Source: Dastarcus helophoroides | Lineage: Eukaryota > Arthropoda > Insecta > Coleoptera > Bothrideridae | DNA length: 64,000 bases | Direction of reading: 5' to 3' | Assembly: GCA_028583605.1 (NCBI GenBank) | Contig: CM053332.1 | Span: forward strand, 24,060,692-24,124,691 | Shown: positions 11,933 to 21,865 of the stretch, in pieces | Layout of the letters: each line of letters starts with the position of its first letter | Position numbering within the stretch: the stretch's first letter is position 1 | Translations under genes and position numbers: made by a program | Notes under the pieces: generated by a model | The model's database searches: none | Told to the model about the DNA's origin: nothing | What the model saw: only the letters and a program-made list of their open reading frames with translations

Positions 11933-12232
11933 AAACGAAATTTGATGGAACGGAGTGGTCCTTGATTATCTTCAAAAATTGAAATACGAAACTTGTCCCT
12001 TGAAACCAAAAAAGATTAAAAAACACAACAGGTTTCTCTAACGCGTTTCGATAGCCAAGCTATCATCTTTAGAGAGATACTGTGAGAGAAACGTGTTTAG
12101 AGAGATACTGTGAGAGAAACGTGTTTAGAGAGATACTGTGAGAGAAACGTGTTAGAGCAACCTCTGTTGTGTTTTTTAATCCTTCTTGGTTTCAGATGAC
12201 AACATCTGTATTTCATTTTTTAAACGAAATTT
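11933..12232 (-). repeat. Hairpin retroposon copy with 11-bp target-site duplication
   Basis: Element at 11,944-12,221, reversed (tail on the left: GATGGAACGGAGTGGTCC). It is flanked by AAACGAAATTT at 11,933-11,943 and 12,222-12,232. The loop contains a local 28-bp repeat present three times (starts near 12,068, 12,096 and 12,124), built from AGAGAGATACTGTGAGAG. Confidence 0.8.
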
Positions 12233-12827
12233 CAGTAAAAGTCCAATTTTGGATAAAAGTCTCAATTTTAGGAAGAAACTTCCAGAACCATAAGACATTT
12301 TAGTCGAAACTTCGTTATTGAGGTGAAATTTGAGAAAGGGGTGGAAATTTCCCGACTGTCAAAATTTCGATAAAAAGGGCGTAGTTTCTGTAAAAGTTTC
12401 CAATATGATTTCCAACAATTTCTAACACGCAATCCAATTTTGAGAAGAAAAAATAGAATTCTGTCTAAAATCATAATTTAAAAAAAAACGAATTATAATA
12501 AAAGACCTAGTTTTGGGATAAAGTCGAAATTTTCATGAAATCAAATTTAAAATAAAAACCTTACATTTTGGAAAAACTTAAAAAATATCAATATTTCGAG
12601 AAAAACACGATTTTTGAGGTAAGAATCCAAAGTTTCGAAAACTCAAAAAAGTTTCGAAACAAAAAAAAATTGAAATTTCGAGGAAAAGATCAACATTTTG
12701 AGAAAAATATCGAAATATTGAGAAAAAAATCGAAATTTAGTAACAATTTAGTAACAGAGAGTTCAAATTTTGTCGAAATTTTCGAAAAATGGGCATATTT
12801 TGAGAAAAATTTTAGAAAAAAATAGTC

Positions 12828-13014
12828 GAAATTTCAAACGAAACGGACTGGTCCTTGGTTATCTTCAAAAATTGAAACACAGAACTTGTCGTGTTTCTCT
12901 CTGAAGATGACAGCTTGGCTGTCGAAACGCGTTAGCCAGTAACCTTTGTTGTGCTTTTTAATCTTTCTTGGTTTCAAGGGACAAGTTCTGTGTTTCAATT
13001 TTTGAAATTTCAAA
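12828..13014 (-). repeat. Hairpin retroposon copy with 11-bp target-site duplication
   Basis: Element at 12,839-13,003, flanked on both sides by GAAATTTCAAA (12,828-12,838 and 13,004-13,014). It carries CTGAAGA at 12,901, a GACAGC/GCTGTC stem at 12,909-12,923 and GAAAC at 12,924. Confidence 0.8.
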
Positions 13015-13969
13015 GAAAAAGAGTCGAAATTTGAATACTTATTTTTTAACGACTGCTTGAGTGAAAGACAAGCCTCTCCTCCCCCTGTCCCGCTGCGACG
13101 TTAAAAAATATGCACCATTGAGACCAACAATTCCCAACACGCAGCCCAATTTTGAAAAGAAAAGATAGAATTCTGTCTAAAATCGTCTTTCTAGGTTTCC
13201 TAGAAAATTCAATATTTTTTTGTAATTTGTAACGTAATTTTGAAAAACCCTGAATTTTTTCGAAGTCTTTGTTTTTTCTGATATATTTAAAATTTTATTC
13301 TCGATAATTTCAACTTGACTTTTAACTCTAAATTCAATTTTATCCGTTTCTGGACATTTCCATTTAAAATGAAATTTTTTCCAAAGATTTAGACTTTTTC
13401 ACAAAATTCGTTTATTTTTTTCTGAATTGGTTCGAAATTTTAATAGAAATTTAAACAATCTGAGAAGAATATTTTTAGGAAATCTTGAAAAAAAGATTCC
13501 TTAAAAAATTTCAAATGACAAAACTGTAATAAAATAAAAATTCTGAAATCATTGTTTTTAAAAGTTGCATTTTTTTACCTGAATTCAACTTGTTCTGGAA
13601 ATTACAACTCTTTTTATAAAAATTTTCTTTTGCCAATTTCGTCTCTGTTACATTTCCACTTTCTCAAAATTTCGACATTTCTTAAAGTTCTCCAAAATAT
13701 TTTTTCTTACGATTGGACTTTTATCAAAATTTTGACTTTAATTTGAAAATGCGATGTTCCCAATTTCGTAGTTTTTAAGTAAAGATACACAGAAGGTTTT
13801 TTTTTACCCATGGGTTTTTTAGAATGATTCTTATTGCTCCCCCCCTTTAAGAAAATCTTGCCTAAGCTTATGTCCAAGATATTTCATGAATCGTGAAAAT
13901 TTATTTTCTTTTTTTTTTCATCAAATTGTTTGACATTTTCTTTTCTACAATTTTTACGTAAAACAGTAG

Positions 13970-14045
13970 AGCTTAGGCGGCTGCAGAAAAATGTTAAGCG
14001 GGCCGCATGTGGCCCGCGGGCCACGTCTTGCTCATCCTTGATCTA
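13970..14045. mobile_element. hAT-type transposon end
   Basis: The sequence contains GCGGGCCGCATGTGGCCCGC, then GGGCCACGTCTTGCTCATCC. This is the subterminal pattern common at ends of hAT (Charlie/Tip100-like) elements. No transposase lies nearby. The stretch 13,020-13,969 holds only A/T-rich sequence. Confidence 0.45.
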
Positions 14046-15080
14046 GACGGATTCAATTTTAGTAAAATTTAGCTATCGCCATTTTTTAGGAATTTATTTT
14101 TTTGGGGAACAAATATTATTTATATCTGAAACGATTCTACGTATGTTCTATCACTTTTAACCAAAGTCGGTAACCAAGTCCTAATGCACAGACCAATATC
14201 TGTTCAAGCCTATTGGTGCGTGCCTTTATATGTCTTCTGGGACTTCGCTATAGAGCAACCGCTTTGCTAAGTGTTTGTGGCTTAACTGTTGCTAGTTCAT
14301 TTATTTATGATCTACTATACACTCTTAGTGGGCTACATACTGTAGTCTAGGTTGTATTCTATTTGCATCGCTAACCAAAATTTTTTTGAATTGGAAAAAT
14401 TATCTGTTAAAATTTAAGGTGACAATATTTTTGGGGACTTTTCTTCCTTCAGGAACAATTTTTGTTTCCGCAACGACTCTTATCAGTTTCGATGAAACTT
14501 GGCAACCAGGAAATATTTGGGTCAAGGAGATGATCTAGGTAGATGCAATTTAGCAATTTTAGTAAAAATTCGGGGTCACCATTATTAGGAACATCTTCCT
14601 GATTGAGAAACAAACTTTTACCTCCAAAAAGTTTCTATCGATTTCCATGAAACTCTTGTAACTAAGGGTTTTTTGGTTCAAGAAAACGATCTATATAAAT
14701 TCAGGATCACCATTTTTTAGGGGCATCTTCCTCCTTCAGGAATAATTTTTATGTCAGAAACGACTTGTCGATGAACTAGGTAACTAGAACATCTTTAGGT
14801 GAGAAAAATGATCTAGATATCGAAGCAATTTTAGTAAAAATTCGGATTTTTACTTATTAGGAGCATCTTCCTCCTTGAGAAACAATTTCTTCTCTCTGAA
14901 ACGGTTGTGTCGAATTCCAGAGAGAGGATCACTATTTTTAGGGATGTTTTTCTCCTTCAGGGAAAATTCAAACTCAAACTTTAATGAAACTTGATAACTA
15001 GAAGATTTTTGGGTGATAAGTGCTATTTTAGTAAAATTTCGATGTCATCATCTTTTAGGGACATCTTACTCGTTGAGGAG
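14040..15080. repeat. Degenerate tandem array, about 140-bp unit
   Basis: The phrase GGATCACCATTTTTAGG..CATCTTCCTCCTTCAGG, followed by a GAAACGACT..TGAAACTTGGTAACTAG phrase, recurs around 14,440, 14,580, 14,710, 14,850, 14,930 and 15,040. Units are diverged. A fragment of the GCACAGACCAATA family (about 14,180-14,370) interrupts the left side. Confidence 0.55.
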
Positions 15081-16030
15081 AGGATAAAGATAAGAAATCT
15101 TTAGCGTAAGAGAGATTTTTGGAACAAAATGACACTTCGAGAAAAATTACATTTATAAAATGAAGAGAAAGAAATATATATCAGTTAGGCGAGCCAATCA
15201 CAGCAAATCCAGTTTGCTACTCTCCCCCTTGAGGCTCTCTATTCTGGACGATTGCAAGATTCCAAAAAAAAATTAAATTTGTGGCTATTTTATGTTTCCT
15301 GCGCTATAGTGACTAAAATATATTTTTCAAAATGCATTTCACTTTATTAACAATTCAGTTTGTTATCTTTTCGAAGATAAAAATAACAAGGCAAAGATAA
15401 ACAAAGTATATCTGGCGATAAATGCTCCCCCTTAGCCTAATCTTTTTAAAAAATTGCACTACAAATATTCTAAAAGTAATAAATAGCATAAGAATTAGGG
15501 TTCCTAGGTTTCTAATAGCAAAACGGGATATTGATCAAAGGGAGGGAGGTGAGGGAATGTGTCGATAACAATAAAAAATGCCCCAAAATAATTTTGAACG
15601 ACCAAAAATGAAAAACGGGCATAACTTTAGTATTCGCCAATAATTTTTTTACGATTAAAAAACAGTTATTCCCCAAAAAAATCGTCGACTAAAAAAAGAT
15701 ATCATGCCCTCGAATTCTCAATAATCGGTATTTTTTGCATCCTCCTGGGCATAAGGCTAGGTAAAATTGTGAAATTTGACAGAACATACTATAATTACAC
15801 GATAACAAATTGAACAAAACTTTAAAAAAATAAAGGTTATTATTGTACGTGTAAATTTAACTTTACAGTGCGATGCAACGTTAATATGAAAAAAAAAGTG
15901 GACAAAAACAAGTGCTAATGTTAATATGAACTATTTTGTAACATTATTTATATTAAGCCCAATTTTTGAGGCCTAGACACGCTGCGTGTGTATTGAGCAT
16001 GCAGCCATTGTTTCTATGGACACGCTAGGC
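15081..16030. other. No gene seen; A/T-rich with two short direct repeats
   Basis: Nothing coding recognised. At 15,966-16,046 the phrase GACACGCT..GCGTGT..GAGCATG occurs twice, each copy internally palindromic. Confidence 0.4.
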
Positions 16031-16039
16031 GCGTGTTCT

Positions 16040-16340
16040 TAGCATGGAATGTGTTAATCTACTCGCAAAGGGTAACCCCATTATCCCTTCAAAGCACTGC
16101 GATTAGGATGCTGAAACAAGGATTGATGGCGATGAACCGCCTTCTTAAACAAGGTTGGGGAAAATTCATTTCGGTAACGCGTTCCATAGCTTCAAAGTTC
16201 TATAGAAAAAAAAAGTCTTCGTAAACAGAAGTCCTTACTGCGTCAAGCTGGACTGCACAGGAATTTGCTGCCTCCGACTGTCTTGTATGCCTCAAGAATC
16301 TTGCCATTGGGGGGATCAATCCTATTATTTGGATCGATTG
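16040..16340 (-). mobile_element. LINE 3' tail (reverse-transcriptase C-terminus), degenerate
   Basis: On the minus strand this encodes parts of the typical C-terminal tail of non-LTR reverse transcriptases: an R.TRQS..AN segment, then a TSVYEDFFF segment, then an equivalent of FYRTSKLWNALP and FKKAV.RHLS. It is closely related to the plus-strand copies at 18,605 and 58,880. Frameshifts and the absence of an RT catalytic domain show a dead 5'-truncated copy. Confidence 0.55.
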
Positions 16341-17364
16341 TAGAAAAAAATTGTATATCTGCAATTTTTCAATTGTGACACAAAAAAAGTTGAATAAAAT
16401 TTCAAATTTATACATAAGTAAAAATAATTTAATTTGGTTCTAATTGTACTAATTGATACGGAACCCTACTCGCCAGACTCCCTCTTGGCTGAATTATTGT
16501 AATAAGTTTCGTTTTTAGCTGTGGAATTTAATTCGTTTGTAAAAAAGCAACCAAATTGTAGCATAATTACTTTTTTAAAGCGACTATGGTTTTATTTTTA
16601 CGTAAGTAACTAAATAAAACAAATTAATAATTCGTTCTTAGAAGGTGGAAAGAAGTAAGCAATTTATAGGGATTTTTCGATTGCATATTCCCACAATCAT
16701 AACAAATCGTGCAAATGTACTGTTAAGACTAGTCTCCGGTTAAGACAATTATTCCTGCCCCAAAAGGCAAAGTCGTTAACGTTTTTCGTTAAAAATACGG
16801 TTTTATTTCCATTAATCTTCGACAGCGGATCATTTTTCCATTGAAGCAGCATACATGTATACGTAAATGCCATACGCACGTCAGAGTCGAGGTAAATTTC
16901 TTTTTGTAGGAATCTCCGTACGAGAAGTAAACGCTATTATTATCTCGCAAGTTTCCCACCAATTTGCCTTACCCTATTTCTTTTTTCTCGATTACCAATA
17001 CGGGCTGAACGTCTTCGGCGCGAGAGACCTTTAACATCGCAATGGATTAGACTCCACCTCTTCCCTCGTCGTCATATCGTAACGTATACTCAAACCTTCT
17101 TCGGAAATCGAATTTCGAAGGTTCACAATTAATTTATTGTGCGATCGTGACCGAAATTAACGCAGATTGATATCGACAAATTGATACTTGCTTACACTTT
17201 GAACGGTTTCTGGATAGATTGGTACCTTTAAAAAGTGGTTTTTTTTTTCAACTGATAATGACGTAATGAAACTGCAGATGCTTGAGCTGAAAAAGAAGAA
17301 AATATATGGAAAAGTGAAGAAGCAAAAATAATACAAATTACTTGGACAATCGAGCACTGTGGCT
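16341..17364. other. No recognisable gene
   Basis: A frame open from about 16,910 to 17,150 follows an acceptor-like TTTTTGTAG, but the peptide is arginine-rich and matches nothing I know. Treated as chance. Confidence 0.35.
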
Positions 17365-17462
17365 TTTGGTGGAACGGACTGGTCCTTGGTTATCTTCGAA
17401 AATTGAAATTGTTGTCCCCTGAAACCAAGAAAGATCTTTTTTGGTTTCAGGGGATAATTAAT
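17365..17462 (-). repeat. Short hairpin retroposon copy
   Basis: Tail TTTTGGTGGAACGGACTGG on the left, then an AAAATTGAAAT arm and the short hairpin CCCCTGAAACCAAGAAAGAT / TTTGGTTTCAGGGG with almost no loop. Confidence 0.65.
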
Positions 17463-18313
17463 TTTTTTACTGCGGATTTTGATATGATTAGTACGTTCAA
17501 AAATGCCAGTTCTGCTGGCGAAATACATTTCGCGTAGTTATTGGTTTAATTGCCGATGTGGTAAAGAGGTAAAGCCTTCTATGGATTTAATCAAGAGACA
17601 GAGAGAAGTAAAAGCAAGATTAGTAGCGTAGTATTAATAAAAATGATCAAGCGTTAATTGATAATAAAGCGTTTTATTTTATTATCTAACTACCATTTAG
17701 AATATAAATTAAACTTCTTTGGAGACTTAAATTCGTTTTTATAAGGAAATGATCTATATTCCGATTTAGTACACACCCCCTTAATCACATTCTAATCATT
17801 AACTGATTACATGGAAGTAATTACATGTGTAATTTTATGAGATGACCGTGTTCTCACGTGGGAAGTACCATGCAAATACCTTTTCTAGATAATATCTCCA
17901 CCCAAGGCTCCTAAATCATTATAAATTACCATTTATGTTGTTGAATTACGCTGCTCATACTCCAGTACGTGTAAATTTCAATTTTTTTTAATCCTCAACC
18001 TCGTTGAACATCCCCCACTACCATAGAATTTTTTGTGGACTCTTCAATAACGTTAACAAAAAATACAACAAATAAATATGTAAATTGTACACTACATGAA
18101 AAAAATCTTAAATTTTTCGAACACCTATCAAGTAAATGTTTAATAAATTAAATAGATCAACAATTTTTTTCGTTACAATTTCCGAAGCCTAAATTTTTAG
18201 TCGAAATATGAAACGATTCGCCGGCATTTTTTTTTAAATTGGATGTGCGTGCAAGAGGCGTATTCATCGTGAACGTTAATCTGACCCTCGACCCCGTTTT
18301 GTGAGAAAGCTCG

Positions 18314-18361
18314 ATGTCCGGCCTCAGCAACATTCGAACCGTGATTGCCCTAAAGGAAGAG
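18314..18361 (+). other. Possible orphan first coding exon
   Basis: ATG at 18,314 opens MSGLSNIRTVIALKEEG, followed at once by a donor-like GAG|GGTATGT. The flanking 60 bp are GC-richer. No downstream exon was found before the hAT ends at 18,421, and I do not recognise the peptide. Confidence 0.15.
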
Positions 18362-18420
18362 GGTATGTATTATTTCTTCCAACGAAAATCGAAATTCATC
18401 CGAAGCGTATATATCCTAGG

Positions 18421-18570
18421 ACAGGGGTCGGCCAACCGCGGCTCATTTTATTATTATTATTTTTTTTTAGTGGAACAGACGGTTTTGGGGGACAAGATAT
18501 GTAATTTCAACATTTTATTATATTTTACTTCCACCTAGACCAGGGGTCGGCAAACCGCGGCTCTTTAAAA
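18421..18570 (+). mobile_element. Two hAT-like termini in tandem
   Basis: CAGGGGTCGGCCAACCGCGG near 18,422 and CAGGGGTCGGCAAACCGCGG near 18,541 are the same hAT-type 5' terminus in the same orientation. The 100 bp between them resemble a decayed reversed hairpin retroposon (T-run, GTGGAACAGACGG, GGGGGACAAGATATG). Confidence 0.5.
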
Positions 18571-18604
18571 GACAATGGCGGCATAACATAGTGAGGACTT
18601 GTGT

Positions 18605-18760
18605 CAACGGAGACTCTTTTTTTCTATAGAACTTCCAAGCTATGGAACGCGTTACCGAAAGGAATTTTTCCCAAAAATTACAACCTATCCTTGTTTAAGA
18701 AAGCGGTTCGTCGCCATCTATCCCTGTTTCAGCATCCTAATCGCAATGCTTTGAAGGCAT
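18605..18760 (+). mobile_element. LINE 3' tail (reverse-transcriptase C-terminus)
   Basis: The plus-strand frame reads FYRTSKLWNALPKGIFPKNY, then NLSLFKKAVRRHLSLFQHP and a TAA stop at the end of the tail. This is the WN.LP...NL..FK...RHL signature at the end of many insect non-LTR retrotransposon ORF2 proteins. It is truncated at its 5' end, and no catalytic YxDD region is present. Confidence 0.65.
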
Positions 18761-19041
18761 AATGGAATTATCCTTTGCGAGTGGACTAAAATTAAAAAAA
18801 ATATTTATGGAACTGCTAACTGTGTTGATAATCTTTGAGATAAAACGCATTCATCTCAATAAATCGATTGCTAACACGGTTTATAAGATCGCCTACGATT
18901 GCGCGAAAATGTTCAATTCCAACCGCAATTACTGCGTTGCGTGAATTAGTGCTAACTCCGAAAATATTCATCCGAATGAAATAATGTAAAAGACAAATTT
19001 GGTCTGCAGCTTTAATTACATAGTCGACATTTTAAGTTTAA

Positions 19042-19183
19042 AAGTAATAATTTTTTGTGGAACGGATGGTCCTTGGTTATCTTCAAAAATTGAAATACAG
19101 AACTTGTCCCCTGAAATCTTGTTTTAATCTTTCTTGGTTTCAGGGGACAAGTTCTGTATTTCAATTTTTGAAGTAATAATTTT
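19042..19183 (-). repeat. Compact hairpin retroposon with 13-bp target-site duplication
   Basis: AAGTAATAATTTT occurs at 19,042-19,054 and 19,171-19,183. Between them lies a reversed copy reduced to tail, one 30-bp arm, a loop of about 20 nt and the opposite arm. It is the cleanest minimal form of the family. Confidence 0.8.
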
Positions 19184-19637
19184 AAGAAAAACGTTAAGGA
19201 TTGAAACGCATTTTGAGAAAAAAGTAATTCGACAAAAAACACAATAAACAGGTAACAGAATCTTCGATATTTCGATAAAAAGAGTGGATATTTCGTGTCG
19301 AACTTTTACAAGAAACAAACATTTTTAGAAGAGGTCAAAGTTTGGAGTATCAAAAATCAAATTTTTAACAATAAAGTTAAAAATTGAAAGTGAGAATTTA
19401 AAACAAAAGGACGAAATTTGAAAAGAATCTACAGTTACAAAATTGTTGGAATTGCGAGTCAAAACTTAAAAAAAAACCTTTGCGAATTCCATTAAAAAAT
19501 AAATAAATAAAAGCCAAAGTGGAGAAACACGCAGAAATAAATACTCATTAAACAAGTGACCCACTGAAGTTGAAATTTCGAAAAATACTCTTCCAGGAAT
19601 TTGCACATTTTGCTTAAATTTTGACAAAAAAATTATG

Positions 19638-20665
19638 TTCTTCATGGTAGACCCTTATTGAGCGGAAATATTATGTTTTTTTCAATTTTTTTAACATTTC
19701 TTCGGCCAAACTGGGCCGAAGAAATGTTAAATAAATTGAAAAAAACAAAAAAATTATGATTCCAAGGAGTATTGTTCTAACATTTTTGATTGATTTGTAT
19801 TAACATTTTGAAAAAACACCTGAATTTTGGAATTTCTAAAAAATGACCAATTTAGAAAGTCGAAATTTCTAAAAAATAATTTTCCTACGATTTTATTTTT
19901 TTATTTGTAAATTTTCTACAGCCTTGAAATTTCGCAACAAAGTTTACTTTTGTAAAAAAAAATTCTTAATTTACAAAAGCAAAAAATATCAAAGTTCAAA
20001 CTAAAAGATGAACTTTCAAGAAAAAGCTGAATTTTGAGAAATGGAAGAGATTTCGAAAAAATTGAAAAAAAGGAAGAGATTTCGAAAAAATTGAGAAAAA
20101 GGAAGAGATTTCGAAAAAATTGAGAAAAAGAGATTTCGAAAAAATTGAGAAAAAGAAAAAGACTCGAAAAAATTGAGAAAAAGAAAAAGACTCGAAAAAA
20201 TTGAGAAAAAGGAAGAGATTTCGAAAAAATTGAAAAAAAGGAAGATTTCGAAAAAATTGAGAAAAAGAGATTTCGAAAAAATTGAGAAAAAGAAAAAGAC
20301 TCGAAAAAATTGAGAAAAAGGAAGAGATTTCGAAAAAATTGAAAAAAAGGAAGATTTCGAAAAAATTGAGACAAAGGAAGAGATTTCGAAAAAATTGAGA
20401 AGAAGAAAAAGACTCGAAAAAATTGAGAAAAAGAAAAAGACTCGAAAAAATTGAGAAAAAGAAGAAGACTCGAAAAAATTAAGAAAAAGGAAGGGATTTC
20501 GAAAAAATTGAGAAAAAGGAAGAGATTTTGAAAATGAACAAAACGGAAAAATTGTCAACAAACAATAAAAATTTAAATATTTCCAAACTGGGCCAAAGAA
20601 ATGTTAAATAAATTGAAAAAAACATAATATTTCCGGTCAATAAGGGTCTACCATGAAGAATCTCA
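19638..20665. mobile_element. Non-autonomous element with long terminal inverted repeats
   Basis: The left end TTCTTCATGGTAGACCCTTA matches the right end TAAGGGTCTACCATGAAGAA. The right arm (20,545-20,665) continues the match for about 115 bp, through AACATTTCTT.GGCCCAGTTTGGAAAT. The left arm is rearranged into a local hairpin at 19,695-19,750. The inside is a minisatellite with no transposase. Relatives: 30,545-30,876, 62,064-62,450, 61,500-61,650, 1,345-1,445 and 35,848. Confidence 0.65.
20037..20530. repeat. Minisatellite, about 20-30-bp units
   Basis: About 20 units alternate GAAGAGATTTC or GAAAAAGACTC with GAAAAAATTGAGAAAAAG. The repeat creates long Phe/Ser-rich open frames on the minus strand, which are artefacts. 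It lies inside the TIR element. Confidence 0.85.
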
Positions 20666-21406
20666 AATTATTGTAATCTATTTCCTTAAATTTTCCACTT
20701 CAACTTCGTTTCTAAAATTCTTCAAAAAACTATTTTTTTATTAATCGAGAGCTCAGCTATATATATTTTCACTGAACTACACGAATTGGGGGATCGAATT
20801 TTCCGATTAGATTTCAAATTTGGAAATATAGACGAACAACGATTACATTTTTACTTACTCGTGCAGGTTGTTCGATATTGTATTGTTGTCATAACAACAA
20901 AAATAAAAAAATAATTGGCGAAAATCGACTGAAAATCTATAATTAAGGAAGGAGTAACTGGCGAAAAAAAAAGCCAATAAAATATGAAAGAAAATTCCAA
21001 GAAAAAAATCCATATTTTAAGAAAACATTTCAATTCCAAGGGCGCATATTTATTTTTAGTCACCAAAAATAATTTGAAACCTATTCTGACGTTTTTCTTT
21101 TAAATTTAATTTATGGCCAACAGTCGCGCTCTAAATCCGGCCATGACAAAAACCATTTTGAAGTTAAAAACCTTTTGTGTTTAACGTCGAAATTTTAGTC
21201 TCAAATTTCAAGTTCATTTTCCTTGAAATTTTGCAAAATTTTCGATTTAAACACAAAAGGCGAGTTTCATACTAGATGTTAAACTTTTAAAAACGAAATT
21301 TCGATCGAGATTTAACTTCGAAAACGACACTTTCAAAATAAAATTCGAAATTTCCAGAAAAGGGACGAATTTTGAGATTAATTAAACGTAGAAGCTACCC
21401 AAAAAC

Positions 21407-21576
21407 CAACATTTTGAAGCTCCAAAAATTGTTATACAAATTTTGTCCTGTGAAACCAAAAGAGATTAAAAACACAAGTCATTCTTGATTTCAGGAAACA
21501 AGATTTGAATATCATTTTTTTAAAATAACAAAGGATCAGTCCGCTCTACCAAAAAAAAAAAAAATCAACATTTTGA
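21407..21576 (+). repeat. Hairpin retroposon copy with 12-bp target-site duplication
   Basis: CAACATTTTGAA at 21,407-21,418 and 21,565-21,576 flanks an element ending in CAGTCCGCTCTACC and a 13-nt A-run. Confidence 0.75.
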
Positions 21577-21865
21577 AACTTCTTTTTTAAAGGACTGCTC
21601 AGGAGTTTTGTAATACAAAGAACCAAAAATTTAATTTCCGTTTCATTATATGTATACTATATCAAGATAAATATCCCAGAAACACTTTGTTAAATGCAAA
21701 CATGTTATTTCAAATTTAATTAAAATGTAAAGCAGTCAAAATGTATGAAATAATAACAAAGTCTGTCACTTCATACAATTTTAATGTAAAAAAGAATCTT
21801 AAATAAAGCTAATTGTAACATGATATATTATGTACATAAATAAATTAAATTTTAACGACCTAAAC

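Noticed and set aside
16910..17150. Plus-strand frame after TTTTTGTAG as an exon
   Set aside because: Arginine-rich peptide without recognisable homology and no donor at its end.
19916..20561. Two long minus-strand open frames rich in Phe and Ser
   Set aside because: Both are translations of the purine-rich minisatellite at 20,037-20,530; no stop codons arise from the unit in those frames.
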